From Macrobrachium rosenbergii (Eukaryota; Arthropoda; Malacostraca; Decapoda; Palaemonidae): a stretch of DNA of 64,000 nt. Under the pieces are notes generated by a model that saw only the letters and a list, made by a program, of their open reading frames with translations, ran no database searches and had not been told where the DNA came from. The translations under genes and the position numbers were made by a program. This document shows positions 1-11,479 of this stretch, in pieces (the first letter of the stretch is position 1; every line of letters begins with the position of its first letter). The stretch lies in NCBI RefSeq assembly GCF_040412425.1, contig NC_089781.1, positions 51,102,727 through 51,166,726 on the forward strand, written 5' to 3'.

Positions 1-1988
1 GTGCCAAAATGAAGGAAATTGATTGAATATTACTAGGCTGTAAGTTGTTTAGCTTACAATTGCATTTTTGAACCATTTCGATCGAGTTAAAGTTGACCGA
101 AGGTTGATTTTTTTTCTATTTATCGTTATTTCGATGTAAATATAAAAAAATTGTGAAGAGCTAAAGGAATGATATATTTTTTGTTGTATTCTACATGAAA
201 TTGCGCACATTTTGATGTATAACACTTTATGTAACGAATAATATGAAACGGCGAAAAAATTACGGCAAGCTGACGCAAGAAATGACAGGATTTTCAGCGG
301 ATCCTCGCGCGCGGAGCGAAGGAGATTTTTTTTAAAAAAATTCACCAAAAATCTACATATTGTGCTAGAGACTTTCCGTTTGTTGCAAAATGAAGGTAAA
401 TGATTGATTGTTACTCGAATGTAATAATTATGGCTTACGGATGCGTTTTTCGATCATTTCCGTTGAGTCAAAGTTGACCGAATGTTAAAATTTTGTCAGT
501 TATCGTGATTTCGGCGAAAATATTAAAACTGTGAAGAGCTAAAGGAATGACATATTTTTGTTGTATTCTACATGAAATTGCGCACATTTTGATGTATAAC
601 ACTTTATGTAACGAATAATATGAAACGGCAGAAAAAATTACGGCAAGCTGACGCAAGAAATGACAGGATTTTCAGCGAGTCCGCGCGTGCGGAGCGAAGG
701 AAATTTTTTCAAAAATTCACCAAAATCTAAATATGTGGTAGAGACTTTCCGTTTGTTTGCAAAATGAAGGTAAATGATTGATTGTTACTCGAATGTAATA
801 ATTATGGCTTACGGATGCGTTTTTCGATCATTTCAATCAAAGTTGACCGAATGTTAAAATTTTGTCAGTTATCGTGATTTCGGCGAAAATATTAAAAAAC
901 TGTGAAGAGCTAAAGGAATGATATATTTTTTGTTATATTCTACATGAAATTGCGCACATTTTGATGTATAACACTTTATGTCACGAATAATATGAAACGG
1001 CGAAAAAATTACGGCAAGCTGACGCAAGAAATGACAGGATTTTCAGCGAGTACGCGCGGCGGAAAGGAGATTTTTTCAAAAATTCACCAAAAATCTACAT
1101 ATTGTGCTAGAGACTTTCCGTTTGTTGCAAAATGAAGGTAAATGATTGATTGTTACTCGAATGTAATAATTATGGCTTACGGATGCGTTTTCGATCATTT
1201 CCGTTGAGTCAAAGTTGACCGAATGTTAAAATTTTGTCAGTTATCGTTATTTCGGCGAAAATATTAAAAACTGTGAAGAGCTAAAGGAATGACATATTTT
1301 GTTATATTCTACATGAAATTGCGCACATTTTGATGTATAACACTTTATGTCACGAATAATATGAAACGGGCGAAAAAATTACGGCAAGCTGACGCAAGAA
1401 ATGACAGGATTTTCAGCGAGTTTGGCGAATGCAAGCGGGAGCGAAGGAAAAATTTTTTTTTCAAAAATTCACCAAAAATCTAAATAATGTGGTAGAGACT
1501 TTCCGTTTGTTGCAAAATGAAGGTAAATGATTGATTGTTACTCGAATGTAATAATTATGGCTTACGGATGCGTTTTCGATCATTTCGGTTGAGTCAAAGT
1601 TGACCGAATGTTACAATTTTGTCAGTTATCGTGATTTCGGCGAAAATATTAAAAAACTGTGAAGAGCTAAAGGAATGACATATTTTTTTGTATTCTACAT
1701 GAAATTGCGCACATTTTGATGTATAACACTTTATGTAACGAATAATATGAAACGGCGAAAAATTACGGCAAGCTGACGCAAGAAATGACAGGATTTTCAG
1801 CGGATCCGGCGTGCGGAGCGAAGAAATTTTTTTTCAAAAATTCACCAAAAATCTAAATAATGTGCTAGAGACTTTCCGTTTGTTGCAAAATGAAGGTAAA
1901 TGATTGATTGTTACTCGAATGTAATAATTATGGCTTACGGATGCGTTTTTATCATTTCGGTCGAGTCAAAGTTGACCGAATGTTAAAA
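1..1988. repeat. Tandem satellite array, about 370-386 bp unit
   Basis: The landmark GTGAAGAGCTAAAGGAATGA recurs at 153, 531, 902, 1273 and 1659, giving spacings of 378, 371, 371 and 386 bp. Units carry the same blocks in order, including a GACGCAAGAAATGACAGG block, a GC-rich variable spot after TTTCAGCG and a run of T. Differences are mostly single-base indels in A or T runs plus a variable GC-rich stretch. The array starts before the window and stops abruptly at about 1988. Short minus-strand ORFs recur once per unit only because the unit recurs; I do not regard them as genes. No function can be read from the sequence. Confidence 0.95.
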
Positions 1989-2530
1989 TTCACTTTAGTT
2001 GCTGGGTCCTTCTCTAGCATCCCAGTCTAAAACTCGCCTCATGCTCACTTCCGACAGGCAGCATGCGCCTTTCACGGTCCTGACGCCTTTGTGACATATC
2101 TACAAACGTCCTGTTGCAGCACGAATACGCAAACACTCGCCAAAGTTCTGCAAAAACACGTCTGTGTCAAAATATCGCTCCCGCAAGGTCCGATGCTGAT
2201 GCTATCTGGCGTGAGTAGGAGGGAATTGCGCGCATCAATTTTGGCGTCTGGGTGACGCTCAAAACAACACAACACCTGGATCCGTGAACTCCCAGCATCC
2301 GCCAAGATGCGTGATTTGAAATCTTCCGCAAACTAGGCCTATAATTATTTTTCCGCGAATATTTAAAAAAAGCATTTTCAGTCGACGTTTGCAACGTCCA
2401 CTTGGCATTCGACAGACAATTTTTGACGACGTTTAAAACGTCCAACAGGCGTTTAAGGGTTAAAGGCTCTCTGAAGGTAAAGCAGCTGTAGTGAATCCAT
2501 TAGTGGCGAAGCCAAAACCACTGTGTTTAC
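1989..2530. other. Unassigned stretch between satellite and LTR fragment
   Basis: No gene with recognisable domains is visible on either strand. Two short overlapping minus-strand ORFs (2072-2445) show no known motif. If the LTR junction at 2531-2553 is read correctly, this could be the 5' internal part of a retroelement running leftwards on the minus strand, but no gag or pol similarity can be seen. Confidence 0.4.
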
Positions 2531-2960
2531 CGTCACTCCTCGGGTCACCAGTTGTAAGGACAAAAGGGTCAAACTGGGTATTAACTGATTTATTTACCTG
2601 GGCTTAGGTATACATGGCAGAGTGCGGATGGAAATGTAGTGCCCGACCTCTGATTGCCGTGACCCGCACTCTGAGCAGTTTGTGTTTGTTGACAGTCAAA
2701 CAAATGGCAATTTTAAGAGACATAACATACATACTGTGATAAAATATTTATTCATGGAAAGGCCAGGAAATTCTACATATGAGCGGAAAGGCCAGGAAAT
2801 TCTACATATGAATATTTATATGAGATTCTTGTCAAGTTAATAAGTGTGATGCATGAACGTGATTGATGCGAAATGAAGAGACGTCTGACGTCTTTACAGT
2901 ACTACTGTACAACTGCAGGGTTAGGTGTCTATGATGATTTACAGGTAATAGGGCACTGCA
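2531..2960 (-). repeat. Diverged LTR fragment with adjacent primer-binding-like site
   Basis: From 2553 (TGTAAGGAC) this stretch aligns with the reverse complement of the 637-bp solo LTR at 41106-41742. Shared blocks include GGCCAGGAAATTCTACATATG, a GTTTGTGTTTGTTGACAG-like block and a GAGACGT-TGACGTCTT block. Read on the minus strand, the LTR ends at 2553 and is followed by CTGGTGACCCGAGGAGTG, which resembles the internal junction of Gypsy-type elements. A 26-bp segment (GGAAAGGCCAGGAAATTC and flank) is tandemly duplicated at about 2758-2811. The far end fades out near 2960. Confidence 0.6.
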
Positions 2961-4224
2961 TTTGTGAAAGCAGTTGTGTTTTTGTGTCGTGTATTGTGTA
3001 TTTGCATGTGGTGTTTTTGGGGTCCGTATTGTGGTGTCCCTGTTATGGTACTGAGGTGCTCAAATAAGAAGGGATCACTTGGATTGCAAGAGGCATGTGG
3101 TGCAGACATTATTGGTGGTTGATTGTTATTATGTGTTTGGTGTTAAGTGTTGCATCGTCCACTGTAGATTAAGGAGCTCCTTGTTTATATTTCTAACCTG
3201 TTGTGTTAAATTTCCCAATTGGGACCAAACTCCGTGTAAATTTCTTGGTGTCCTGCAGTGTTTGTTGGACCTCACTTTCCAACTGAATTAAATCAGTGTA
3301 AGAATCATCCATACCGGTACTTGCAGCCATCTTATTGTACTTTACATAAGTTACTTAAATGAATTTCTAAATTAATGTATAAATATCACCAGGCACTCCT
3401 TTATAATATCAATAATTAATATGTATGCCAAGTATAATAATTATACAAAGAGGCTAAAGATCAAAACTTTTAGAAAAAAAATAAAAATTTTAACCTGAAA
3501 AAATATGTGACCTACAAATTAGGCACCGTGAATTCAGTGGGACTCGTAGTATTTAACTAAAGATCCCACACAGCTGCTACCATATGTCACGGATGATTTT
3601 CCCGTAACATTAATCATCCATAACTAGATGAATGAATTTTCATGCACCATATTTCTTCGTAGCTGGACCGGAGATTTTTACATCTTCATCATGATGTATT
3701 TGGTACTGATACATGGTGAGGATGAGCTGGGGGGAAGGGGAAGTGATGATTACCAAAAATCTTCTGCTTTATCCTATACTTGGGTGGTGTACCCCTAAAA
3801 TTTAGTTGCCATTTTGAGGATATTTTGAGACCACATGTCTCAGTTCTGGATGAAGAAAATTCCTTTGTTATTTCGTGTCTTCTTTATTCCATTAGACTTT
3901 CCTACAAACGTCAATCCCTGTCTCCAGGATTGGGTCCCTCAATGGGGACATATCTTTAAGTATAGAAGAAATTCGTGATAAATGGGAAGCATGGCATCCG
4001 TGCGAGTCTTTACGTTGTATAACAGTGTTGCCAAAAAATAGGAATGACTCAGGCATAGAGAGAATAAAAACAAAACAAGGGGTGGCTACACTGCTATACA
4101 TTCGTTGATAAATAAAATTTTCCTTTTCGTGGTTTTATAATTAATCTTACAGTAATAATTTAAAGATATTAGAGAAGGATGATGAATCAGTTCGTAAATA
4201 ACCAATATTACTTAGATGAGTGAC
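2961..4224. other. No recognisable gene
   Basis: AT-rich sequence with short ORFs only (up to about 70 aa), none with a recognisable domain. No repeat matching another part of the window was seen. Confidence 0.5.
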
Positions 4225-6220
4225 TTTCTACCGTCACACTATTCTTTCTGGCAAACCATGCGCTGCAAAGATTTGCATGAGTGATTTTATAGTTGCAACC
4301 GATGATGTTGTTTGCATTGGTATAACTTCTGGCCACTTACTTTATGCATCTACTAATATCAAATATAAGTATCCTAAAAATGGACCTGCAAAATCTATAT
4401 GCACACGTTGCCACGGGTATCTGGGTAATTTCCATAGGTGCATTCTTGTTTGTTTAGGATTATTTTGTTGCAATGCACAATTCATACACTTCTTAACCAA
4501 AATTTCAATGTCCCTATCAACACCTGGCCACCAAACATAAGTTCTAGTAATTGACTTGGTCTCACTATACCTTGGTGGTCTGCATGCATTTCTGATAAAA
4601 CCCTACTTCTTAGTGCATTTGGAATCACTAATCTTGATCCTCTCAGAATACAACCTTGTGTGACACTCAATCCATTCCAAATCTCTTTGTATGGTTTGCA
4701 GTTGCCATCATATGCACAAATATCTCTGCCAGTTATTAGACTCTAATACTTTTGTGAGTACTGGGTCTTTCTTTGTACCTTGTGCTATTTCCTTACCTGT
4801 AATAGGTAAATTATATGCAGAAATTAAAATAATAATTTCATATGTTCTTCTGGTGCTTTGTCTACAGGCAATCTTGACAAAGCGTCTGCATGACCCATCA
4901 TTGATGTTGGTCTACACTCTATATTATATAGTCATATGCAGCTAATATTATTTTCCAACGTTGTAGTCTTGCAGCTACTAACGAAGGTAAGCTTGCTTTT
5001 GGACCTAAAATCATCAACAATGGTTTCTGGTCTGAAACTAACGTGAACTTTTTCCTACCATAGAGATACATATGGAACTTTTTTACTCATACACTAGTGC
5101 TGATGCTTCTCTTTCAATTTGTGAGTACAGTAGTTCCTTTCTCCTTTTTTAATAATCTAGAGCAAAAGCAATAGGTTTTCCTGTACCATTTGGCATTACA
5201 TGTGCTAGTACTGCACCTAAACCTAAGCTTGAGGCGTCACCAACCAACTTCACTGGCAAATCCATTTGATAATGTACTACTAGAATGTGGGTGAAGTCAC
5301 TTCTGCTTTGATTCTTTCTGGGGATTTTTGACATTCCTTTGTCCAATTCCATTCAACATCCTTGTTCTGCAAATTATATAATGGGTGTGCAATGGTTGCT
5401 AAGTTCTGAATGAAATTTCCATAAAACATTACTAAACCTATAAATGACTGCAATTCCTTTACATTTTCTGGTACCTTTGCTGACTGTACTGCATTTACCT
5501 TATCTTCTGTCTTGTGAATGCCTTTACCATTTACGATAAAGCCCAAATACTCTACTGAGTCAGCTTCTAAAAATACTCTACTGAGTCAACTTCTTAAATA
5601 CATTTACTCTCGTTGACTTTGATATTATGTTCCTTCAGTTTCTTTAGAACTGCACGTAGCTCTTCGTTTGTGAGTCGGTAGAGCTGCGGACTAGCACTCG
5701 CTGGGCCGGAGTTCAATTCCCTGGCAGGCTGATGAAGAGTTAGAGGAATTTATTTCTGGTGATAGAAATTCATTTCTCACTATAATGTGGTTCGGATTCC
5801 ACAATAAGCTGTAGGTCCCATTGCTAAGTAAACAGTTGGTTCTTAGCTACGTAAAATAAGTCTAATCCTTCGGGCCAGCCCTAGGAGAGCTGTTAATCAG
5901 CCCAGTGGTCTGGTAAAACTAAGGTATACTTAACTTTAGAACTGCAAGTAACCTTTCTCCATGCTCTTTCTTGTTTTTACCAGCTATTGGTATGTCATCA
6001 ATAAAAATGAATACTCCTGACATACCTGCAAATATTTTGTCCATTGTTTGCTGCCATATAGCTGAACTGCTAGCGACTCCATATGGAAGTCTTTTTGGAT
6101 GATACAGCCCTAAATGTGTGTTTACAGTACATAACTTTTGGGAATTTTCATCCATGGAAAGCTCCTGAAATGCCTGTCTTAGATCTGCCTTAGAAAATAT
6201 AGAGCATCCTGACAATTTCT
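4225..6220 (-). pseudogene. Mag-like Ty3/Gypsy pol remnant (RT, RNase H, integrase)
   Basis: Read on the minus strand from 6215 down, the order is reverse transcriptase (SIFSKADLRQAF, then FIDDIPIAG with both catalytic Asp), RT thumb (ELQSFIGLVMFYGNFI), RNase H start (KLVGDASSLGLGAVLAH), the RNase H/integrase junction (ADALSRLPVD near 4870), the integrase zinc region (SEMHADHQGIV, then CMNCALQQNN) and the integrase core (VHIDFAGPF near 4400). The order RT-RH-IN is the normal Gypsy one. The frame is broken by several indels and stops, and by a SINE at 5661-5934. The 5' side is cut at about 6220, where sequence unlike RT begins, and gag is absent. The 3' side is lost near 4225, inside the integrase core before its catalytic Glu. 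This is a dead copy. Confidence 0.85.
5661..5934 (+). mobile_element. tRNA-derived SINE, copy 1, with 16-bp target duplication
   Basis: The head resembles a tRNA gene: GAGTCGGTAGAGCTGCGGAC fits an A-box region and GGAGTTCAATTCCC fits a B box. The body contains a block shared with copy 2 (23481-23760), including GAGGAATTTATTTCTGGTGA, a TAGGTCCC...TTGCTA...GTTCTTAGC core and a TATACTTAACTTT end. Flanking direct repeats TTTAGAACTGCACGTA (5645-5660) and TTTAGAACTGCAAGTA (5935-5950) mark the insertion, which splits the Mag-like RT. The two copies differ by scattered substitutions. Pol III transcription and dependence on a LINE partner are general knowledge of SINEs, not visible here. Confidence 0.85.
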
Positions 6221-6414
6221 CTACTTGGCGGGACTGGACAGTCTAGTTCAAGTTTGAGAAGCTTGACTTCACACTTGAGCAGAACACTTAGTGGCCTGTC
6301 ATGCTGATATTTCGGTCTCAGTTCCAAGTCGTCCTCATTCACCTGTTGCCCTTGGGGAACCGTGCCTTTAAGAACAGCCTTCCCTTTGTTCCCTTCAGTG
6401 GAGATTTCAGGAAT

Positions 6415-6540
6415 TCTTGTCTCCAATAGGGAACTCCCTATTTCTTTCCATTCCTTCAGGAAGGAAATGAATTAAGGATTCTTGTCTCCGATAAGGGACT
6501 CCCTATTCCTTTCCATTCCTTTTGGGAAGGAAAGGAATTG
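6415..6540. repeat. Tandem duplication of about 65 bp with hairpin units
   Basis: Two imperfect copies share ATTCTTGTCTCC, GGGACTCCCTAT and CTTTCCATTCCTT blocks. Each unit carries a small inverted repeat (TTTCCATTCCTT paired with AAGGAA). It lies at the junction between the truncated Gypsy pol and the DIRS fragment. Confidence 0.6.
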
Positions 6541-7620
6541 GGAACTAGCCTGGTGGCTAGACGACAGGGACTTCATTGGAGTGTCTCTGCACACTGCTCC
6601 CATCATGCCCCTGTTTGCAGGTACATTGACCGAGGGAGAACTTGCTTCTTTCAGGTGAGTGGGACCATTGCAGCAAACATCTCTACACCAATTTCTGGAA
6701 CTCAGGACAGCTTTCTTAGCTCTTCCAGAGTTTCAGGATCTTGATAAACTTTCCTGCGGTGCGGATGAGTGTCAGTACCCCCTTCACTGCGAGAGTAACT
6801 TCTGTCAACAAAAAAGGTTGGGGGACAGGTTTCCCTCCAACTCTACAGGTTGACGATGCAAGTATATGAGTGGGCGGCTGCATACTCAGCAGAGATGTTA
6901 GCCAGATACATCCCTGGGATTCAGAACGTAACAGCAATCAAGCTCATCACTGGTGTCAGGTGACAGGGATTTGGCCCTCTCCCCCAGACATTACAAAGAT
7001 TTCCCAAACTTTGGAGCCTCCCAACAATAATAGTCAACAGAAGCTTCAGTGTACTGTACTATTCTAGTGTTCCACTTCCACGGTCGTCAGTAGAAACATC
7101 TCCCAGCCCATGGAACAATCTTCAAGCCTCGGAAGAGGAAAGGGATCTCTCAGTTGCTATTTCCTGTCTATGGATGTGGGAATCATGGTGTGGGCCAGTG
7201 AAGAACCCTCCACGGGCACACGAGGGTCCTCAGATCCCCCATGTATCAGGGTTCCCACAGAATCCCGTGTCATAGGTTTTTTGGGTGCACAGATTCTGTG
7301 CATACGTGTCACCAGACCAGAGATACATGGTTCTCCCGGATACCAGTGTCGCCAAAGGTACACTGGGCTCTGACAGGACCTCCGTGTCATCATTTTCAGC
7401 CTTGGGAATCTTTTCCCTGGGCAGGTGAGGGTTCAGCCGCCACTGCACAGGGTCCCACAGACTCCTATGACACCAGTAAGGTTCCTGGTCTACAGACCCG
7501 GGCCTAATTTACAAGAGAGAATGAGGGTCCAACGCTCAAGCATGGCCTCACCCCTGGCACGTTCTTGCATAGGAATGGTGCCAGGGTCCTAGACGGGTGA
7601 CACAATCCTATAGGTAAGCT
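6541..7620 (+). pseudogene. Degenerate DIRS-like retrotransposon fragment (RNase H and following region)
   Basis: About 6541-6960 matches the DIRS RNase H region at 36260-36660 of this window. Shared blocks include the TGGTGGCTAGACGACAGG-like start, GGAACTCAGG, CCAAGAGTTTCAGGATC-like text and the AGTGGGCGGC/GTGGGCAGT block. Further downstream (about 6960-7110) a translated trace like VTGTEWSL and WNNLQA fits the region after RNase H in DIRS elements. No frame stays open for long and no RT or tyrosine recombinase is visible. From about 7110 to 7620 the sequence is rich in short imperfect repeats (GTGTCA, GGGTCC blocks) and cannot be assigned firmly. Confidence 0.65.
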
Positions 7621-7810
7621 TGCCTGGGAAGGTCTCTATTTAATCTTCTTGTCTGTGGAGGTCTAAGCCTCCAACTAGACTATGGCACTTGAAGAGATAA
7701 GGTTCTTCCATGCTCAGTTTGTCCTGAAACTTGTAGCAAGACTTTTGAGTCACTGTCAGTCCCATTTCAAACTGGTTAGTAGCATTCGTACAAGATACTA
7801 CAGTTTCCAG
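7621..7810. other. Left flank of the Gypsy A insertion site
   Basis: This sequence continues at 24879 once Gypsy A and one CCAG copy are removed. A short minus-strand ORF (7640-7825) has no recognisable domain. It may belong to the same disrupted unit as the minus-strand ORF at 24879-25232. Confidence 0.4.
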
Positions 7811-8151
7811 TGTAAGGGGTGACAAATCGCGCCTCTCTTTCCTTGTGTTTCTCCTTTCAGATGTACATTAATCATGTCATGTATTTTACCTGTCTTTATT
7901 TCCAGATTCTTTGTGTACCTCATCTTAGCATCATTTATGCGGCCTTTCTGCCGATATGTATATCTACCTTTTATATGCCATGTAACAAATGTTGTACGTA
8001 TTTTATGCTTGTCAGAAAACACAAATCATGTATCGGCCATGGCGGGGCCTTGGGTCACCTGCTACCTTTCCATCCGCTTTTGTCTTATAAACACCTGTCG
8101 AGAACAATAAAGAATCAGTCTTTCACTCCTGACTTTTCTTGAAGCCTCACA
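7811..8151 (+). repeat. Gypsy A 5' LTR
   Basis: 341 bp, starts TGTAAGGGG and ends CCTCACA. AATAAA at 8106-8111 is a plausible polyadenylation signal and a TATAAAC near 8090 may be promoter-like. The next bases, CTGGTGACCCTGGG, are the internal junction where a primer-binding site is expected. The partner is 24534-24874. Confidence 0.9.
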
Positions 8152-8781
8152 CTGGTGACCCTGGGTCAGGGACAGGTAGCGTGGTTTTGGCCCAGCCATT
8201 GATGGACTAACTACGGCTGCACCCTACCATCAGAAAGCCTTTGAGTGGACTAACTACGCATAAAGTTTAGGCCTCTGGTAGCATCCTACCTGGCGGAAGC
8301 CCATGCCATTAACAGACTTAATCTGGCGTACCCAAAGAGGCACGTTTTGGCGCCGTTCTACCTCTCGAACAAATCAGCACCATTAACGGATTCAATACAG
8401 CACATTTTCCCCTGTTTTGGTGTGTGAGAAGTCAAGATGTCAGAAGCAGAACCTTAATGCGAACCCGCGAGCATCGTCTGAGCGCCGCTCTCACCAATAA
8501 AGCCAGACACGGTCAAACTTTCACGTTCTCATGCCAAAACATGGCATCATGGTTCGGCAGCGCCCAGGGCGCATTTTCGCATGGCATGCATCTCAGACGA
8601 TGATACAAAATCAGACATAGTCATGATGGCGCTCCCAGAAGAAGTATTCGATAGAATCTTCCCCCTGCCTGGACGCACAACCAGACAAAGTCACATAGAC
8701 TTTAAAACAAACTGCTGAATTCCTACTCCATGCCTGTGTCCGAGAGAGCACAGCATACTTTCGACCTGTTATCTAGCCTCT
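8152..8781 (+). pseudogene. Gypsy A leader and 5' part of gag
   Basis: Leader sequence follows the LTR. A gag-like trace starts near 8590, with MALPEEVFDRI at about 8624-8656. It matches the gag of Gypsy C (ALPEEVYKKI) at 31658-32542. The segment has frameshifts and is cut at 8781 by BEL1; gag resumes at 20683. Confidence 0.7.
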
Positions 8782-9827
8782 TGTACAAAAATATTAATAC
8801 AAATATAACATTTTTCAGAATTTGAATCTCAAACTTTATTTAAATTAAATAATTAATAAATTGAGTTAAGTAACCCCTTGAATTTGTACGTACATGGACT
8901 TCCATGTTTCCACGGTCCTTGGATACGTCACTACTAAATGACATACGTCAGATCTAACAGGGCGGAGGAGGCTCAGGTAAGACAGTACCAAAGTACCACT
9001 ACTACCCTTCACTACCACCACCGTCGCCAGAGACAAGGCGGACGGTTATCGTTACTGAAAAATTTTGAGGATTCAATAGTTGGCTGGTCAGGTGATCAGT
9101 TCCTACTTTCTGCACTTTTATTGATGGTTCGTTTCCTGGAGGTACTGATGTGGTAATGCAGCTCAAGAGACTTCCTGTTGAATCTGAGCCTTCGTAAGGT
9201 GTACAAAGTGAACATGAGAAAATAAGCTCATCGTGTGGGGGTTGAGGTGAAGGACAATACATGGTGGAGGACGACGGCTGAGTTCCAAGATCTTCGCTGC
9301 TGGCTGCCTAACTTGGGTAAGTTCATGTAATGCAGATCCAAGGGTGTTATGTGTACTTAGTCGGTGATAGTGTACTATACACTTAAAGATCATTGAGGCA
9401 AGGCCCTTCATTCATTTTTCAACCTTCAGTGACGTGATTAACGTATTGAGTATAAAATCGTTTGAGATTTAAGTTTCTTGTTTTAGCCTCAGTACCCTTT
9501 TTTTTAATATTAAGTGTGTTTGGGATGGCAACCAGTCGCTCCCCATAACTTGTCTTTTTTTCCCTGTAGGTTGGAGTTTTGCTAAAAGGGGTGGAACCTT
9601 GGAGTGAAGAGAGGTCAAGAGCTATCGTCTTGGAACTAACAGGACACTTTCGTCAATGTAGGCTGGGGATTTATTACTTAATTTCATGAAGCTATAGCCT
9701 TCAATAACTTCAGTCTTGACTCAAGTTTTATATTAAAGTATTTAATTTTCATCAATTTTCTCTTGTCCTCATTAGTCTTTCCATCCTAAAAGTTACTCAA
9801 GTAATTTTTTCGAAAAATTTTAGCGAA
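8782..9827 (+). repeat. BEL1 5' LTR
   Basis: Begins TGTACAAAAATATTAATAC and ends TTTTAGCGAA. It aligns along its full length with 19632-20682, differing by scattered substitutions and small indels. ORFs inside both LTRs have no recognisable domain. Confidence 0.9.
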
Positions 9828-9845
9828 TGGCGCCCAATGTGGGGC
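9828..9845 (+). promoter_or_regulatory. BEL1 tRNA primer-binding site
   Basis: TGGCGCCCAATGTGGGGC lies directly after the 5' LTR. A TGGCGCCC... site at this position is typical of BEL/Pao and retrovirus-like elements, where a tRNA primes minus-strand DNA synthesis. The tRNA species was not determined. Confidence 0.85.
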
Positions 9846-10053
9846 CTGCTTCAGCTCTGGCCTCTCTCCACCTCCTGCTTCCCCGGACCCCCTACGGTTT
9901 TCTCAAGGTATTTGGTTTAACCTGACAGCTAATTGGATCCATTTTTTTCTTGTTATTACTTTATTGTTGTTCCTAGTTTGTCTACTAATGGTGGTAGCTT
10001 ATTTATATAATTTTGATAAATTTGAAATTTATTGCTGAAAGCCTTTTTCAATT

Positions 10054-11396
10054 ATGTCTGCTAGTGAGTTAGAGCAACTTGATTCTACACAAGAATCCTC
10101 GCTTCTCGTAGCTTTAAGAGAGTCGGATGATGACTGTAAAGTACTTGTTAGTATCTGGAGTGGCAAGAGACAGTCTGTAACGAAGACTTTAAACAGTATT
10201 GAGAAGTGTCCACTGGATATTATTAAATGTGAATTTTATCTTGACAAGTTGGGCGATCTTTTAACGGAGTTAAATTCGCTTGATGAGAAGATAAATAGTC
10301 ATATGCTTCATTCTAGACTTTGAGTTCGGTTCAGTATCACCAACAGGCGGAAGTTGATGAAAAGTACTCGGACGGTATAAGGTTGGCGATTAAACGGTTG
10401 TCTAGGAATTAACTCGCTTGTCAAAGTCTGCTGTAGCAGCAGCAACCCCTACTCCTTCCACACCGCAGGAGTACATCATTCTTATCATAAAATAACTTTG
10501 CCTAGCATCATAGAACTACCTTATTTTGATGGAACCCGCAGCTTATCATAAATTTGTTAATTCATTTGAAAGTCTTCTTTCCAAATACGACCTTTCCTCG
10601 TTTGAGCAATTTTCTTATCTCTCAAAACAGTTAACAGGGCCTGCAAAGAAACTGGTAGATTCCTTGCCTTGAAAGATTTGAATTATGAATCTGCTAAGAA
10701 ACTACTCAATGAAGCTTTTAGTGGTAAGCTTAGTAACAATACTCGGTAATTAAGGGTTTGTGCAATTTGAGTCTTGATCCTAATGCTAGGGATGGCTATC
10801 AGTGGATAAGTGAAGCTCGTGTCTTAGAGGAACAGGTTCGATCGTTAGATATAAAGGGAGATTTGTTTGTTCAATATTTTCTTTGGGAAAGTCTGTGTGA
10901 TGGATTTAAAAGTCAGCTTGTCTCTATTACAAACAAGTCGAAACCATCTTTGAAAGAAATTTTGGATAACCTATTTGAAGCAAATAATAGATTTATGGAC
11001 CTTCAGTCCAACCTGTCTGAGAAAACGAAAGGGAATTTAATTAAGCAATCGTCAAATGCTGTATCAGTCTCTGTTACTTCCAAAGATTCTTCAAAGTCGT
11101 TGTGGCCTGGTTCGAAATTTAAGGTGACCTGCCCACTGTGTTCCCATGATAATGTAATTCCAAATGACCATAAATTGAGTGAGTGTATGAAATACCCCAG
11201 TCCTGGTAGTAAATGCGAGAAACTTAAATCTATTGGGGGCTGCTATAAATGTGGTTTAACTTCACATGATGCTAAAGTTTGTCATTTTAAATTTAATCGG
11301 CCGTGTATGAAATATAATTTATTTCACATGTCTTATTTATGCCTTGGTTTAGCTAATAAGGGTGCTAATAAGGTTAAAGACGAAAATGGGCACTAA
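10054..11396 (+). pseudogene. BEL1 gag
   Basis: The N-terminal part (10054-10323) is an acidic, helical segment. The central part (about 10758-11050) includes WISEARVLEEQVRSLDIKG and LFEANNRFMDLQ, which fit BEL gag (DUF1759-like). The C-terminal part (11130-11340) carries two Cys/His clusters: CPLCSHDN followed by CMKYPSP, and CYKCGLTSHDAKVC with a further Cys pair. Such knuckles bind nucleic acid in gag proteins. Frameshifts lie between 10323 and 10758, so it is not a single open frame. Confidence 0.85.
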
Positions 11397-11479
11397 TGCA
11401 AATAAAGCTAATGTTCCTAAAACTGATACCAAAGTAGTTAAAACTACTACAAACGGAATGCTAACGATGTCTACGGGGC

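Noticed and set aside
49..656. Minus-strand ORFs recurring in the satellite (for example 49-348 and 468-656)
   Set aside because: They repeat with the satellite unit, are broken differently in each unit and have no domain.
1..1988. CRISPR-like array
   Set aside because: Units of about 370 bp with no repeat-spacer alternation; this is a eukaryotic satellite.
5661..5730. Functional tRNA gene
   Set aside because: A and B boxes belong to a SINE head with long SINE body and target duplications; the cloverleaf is not complete. The same applies at 23490-23560.
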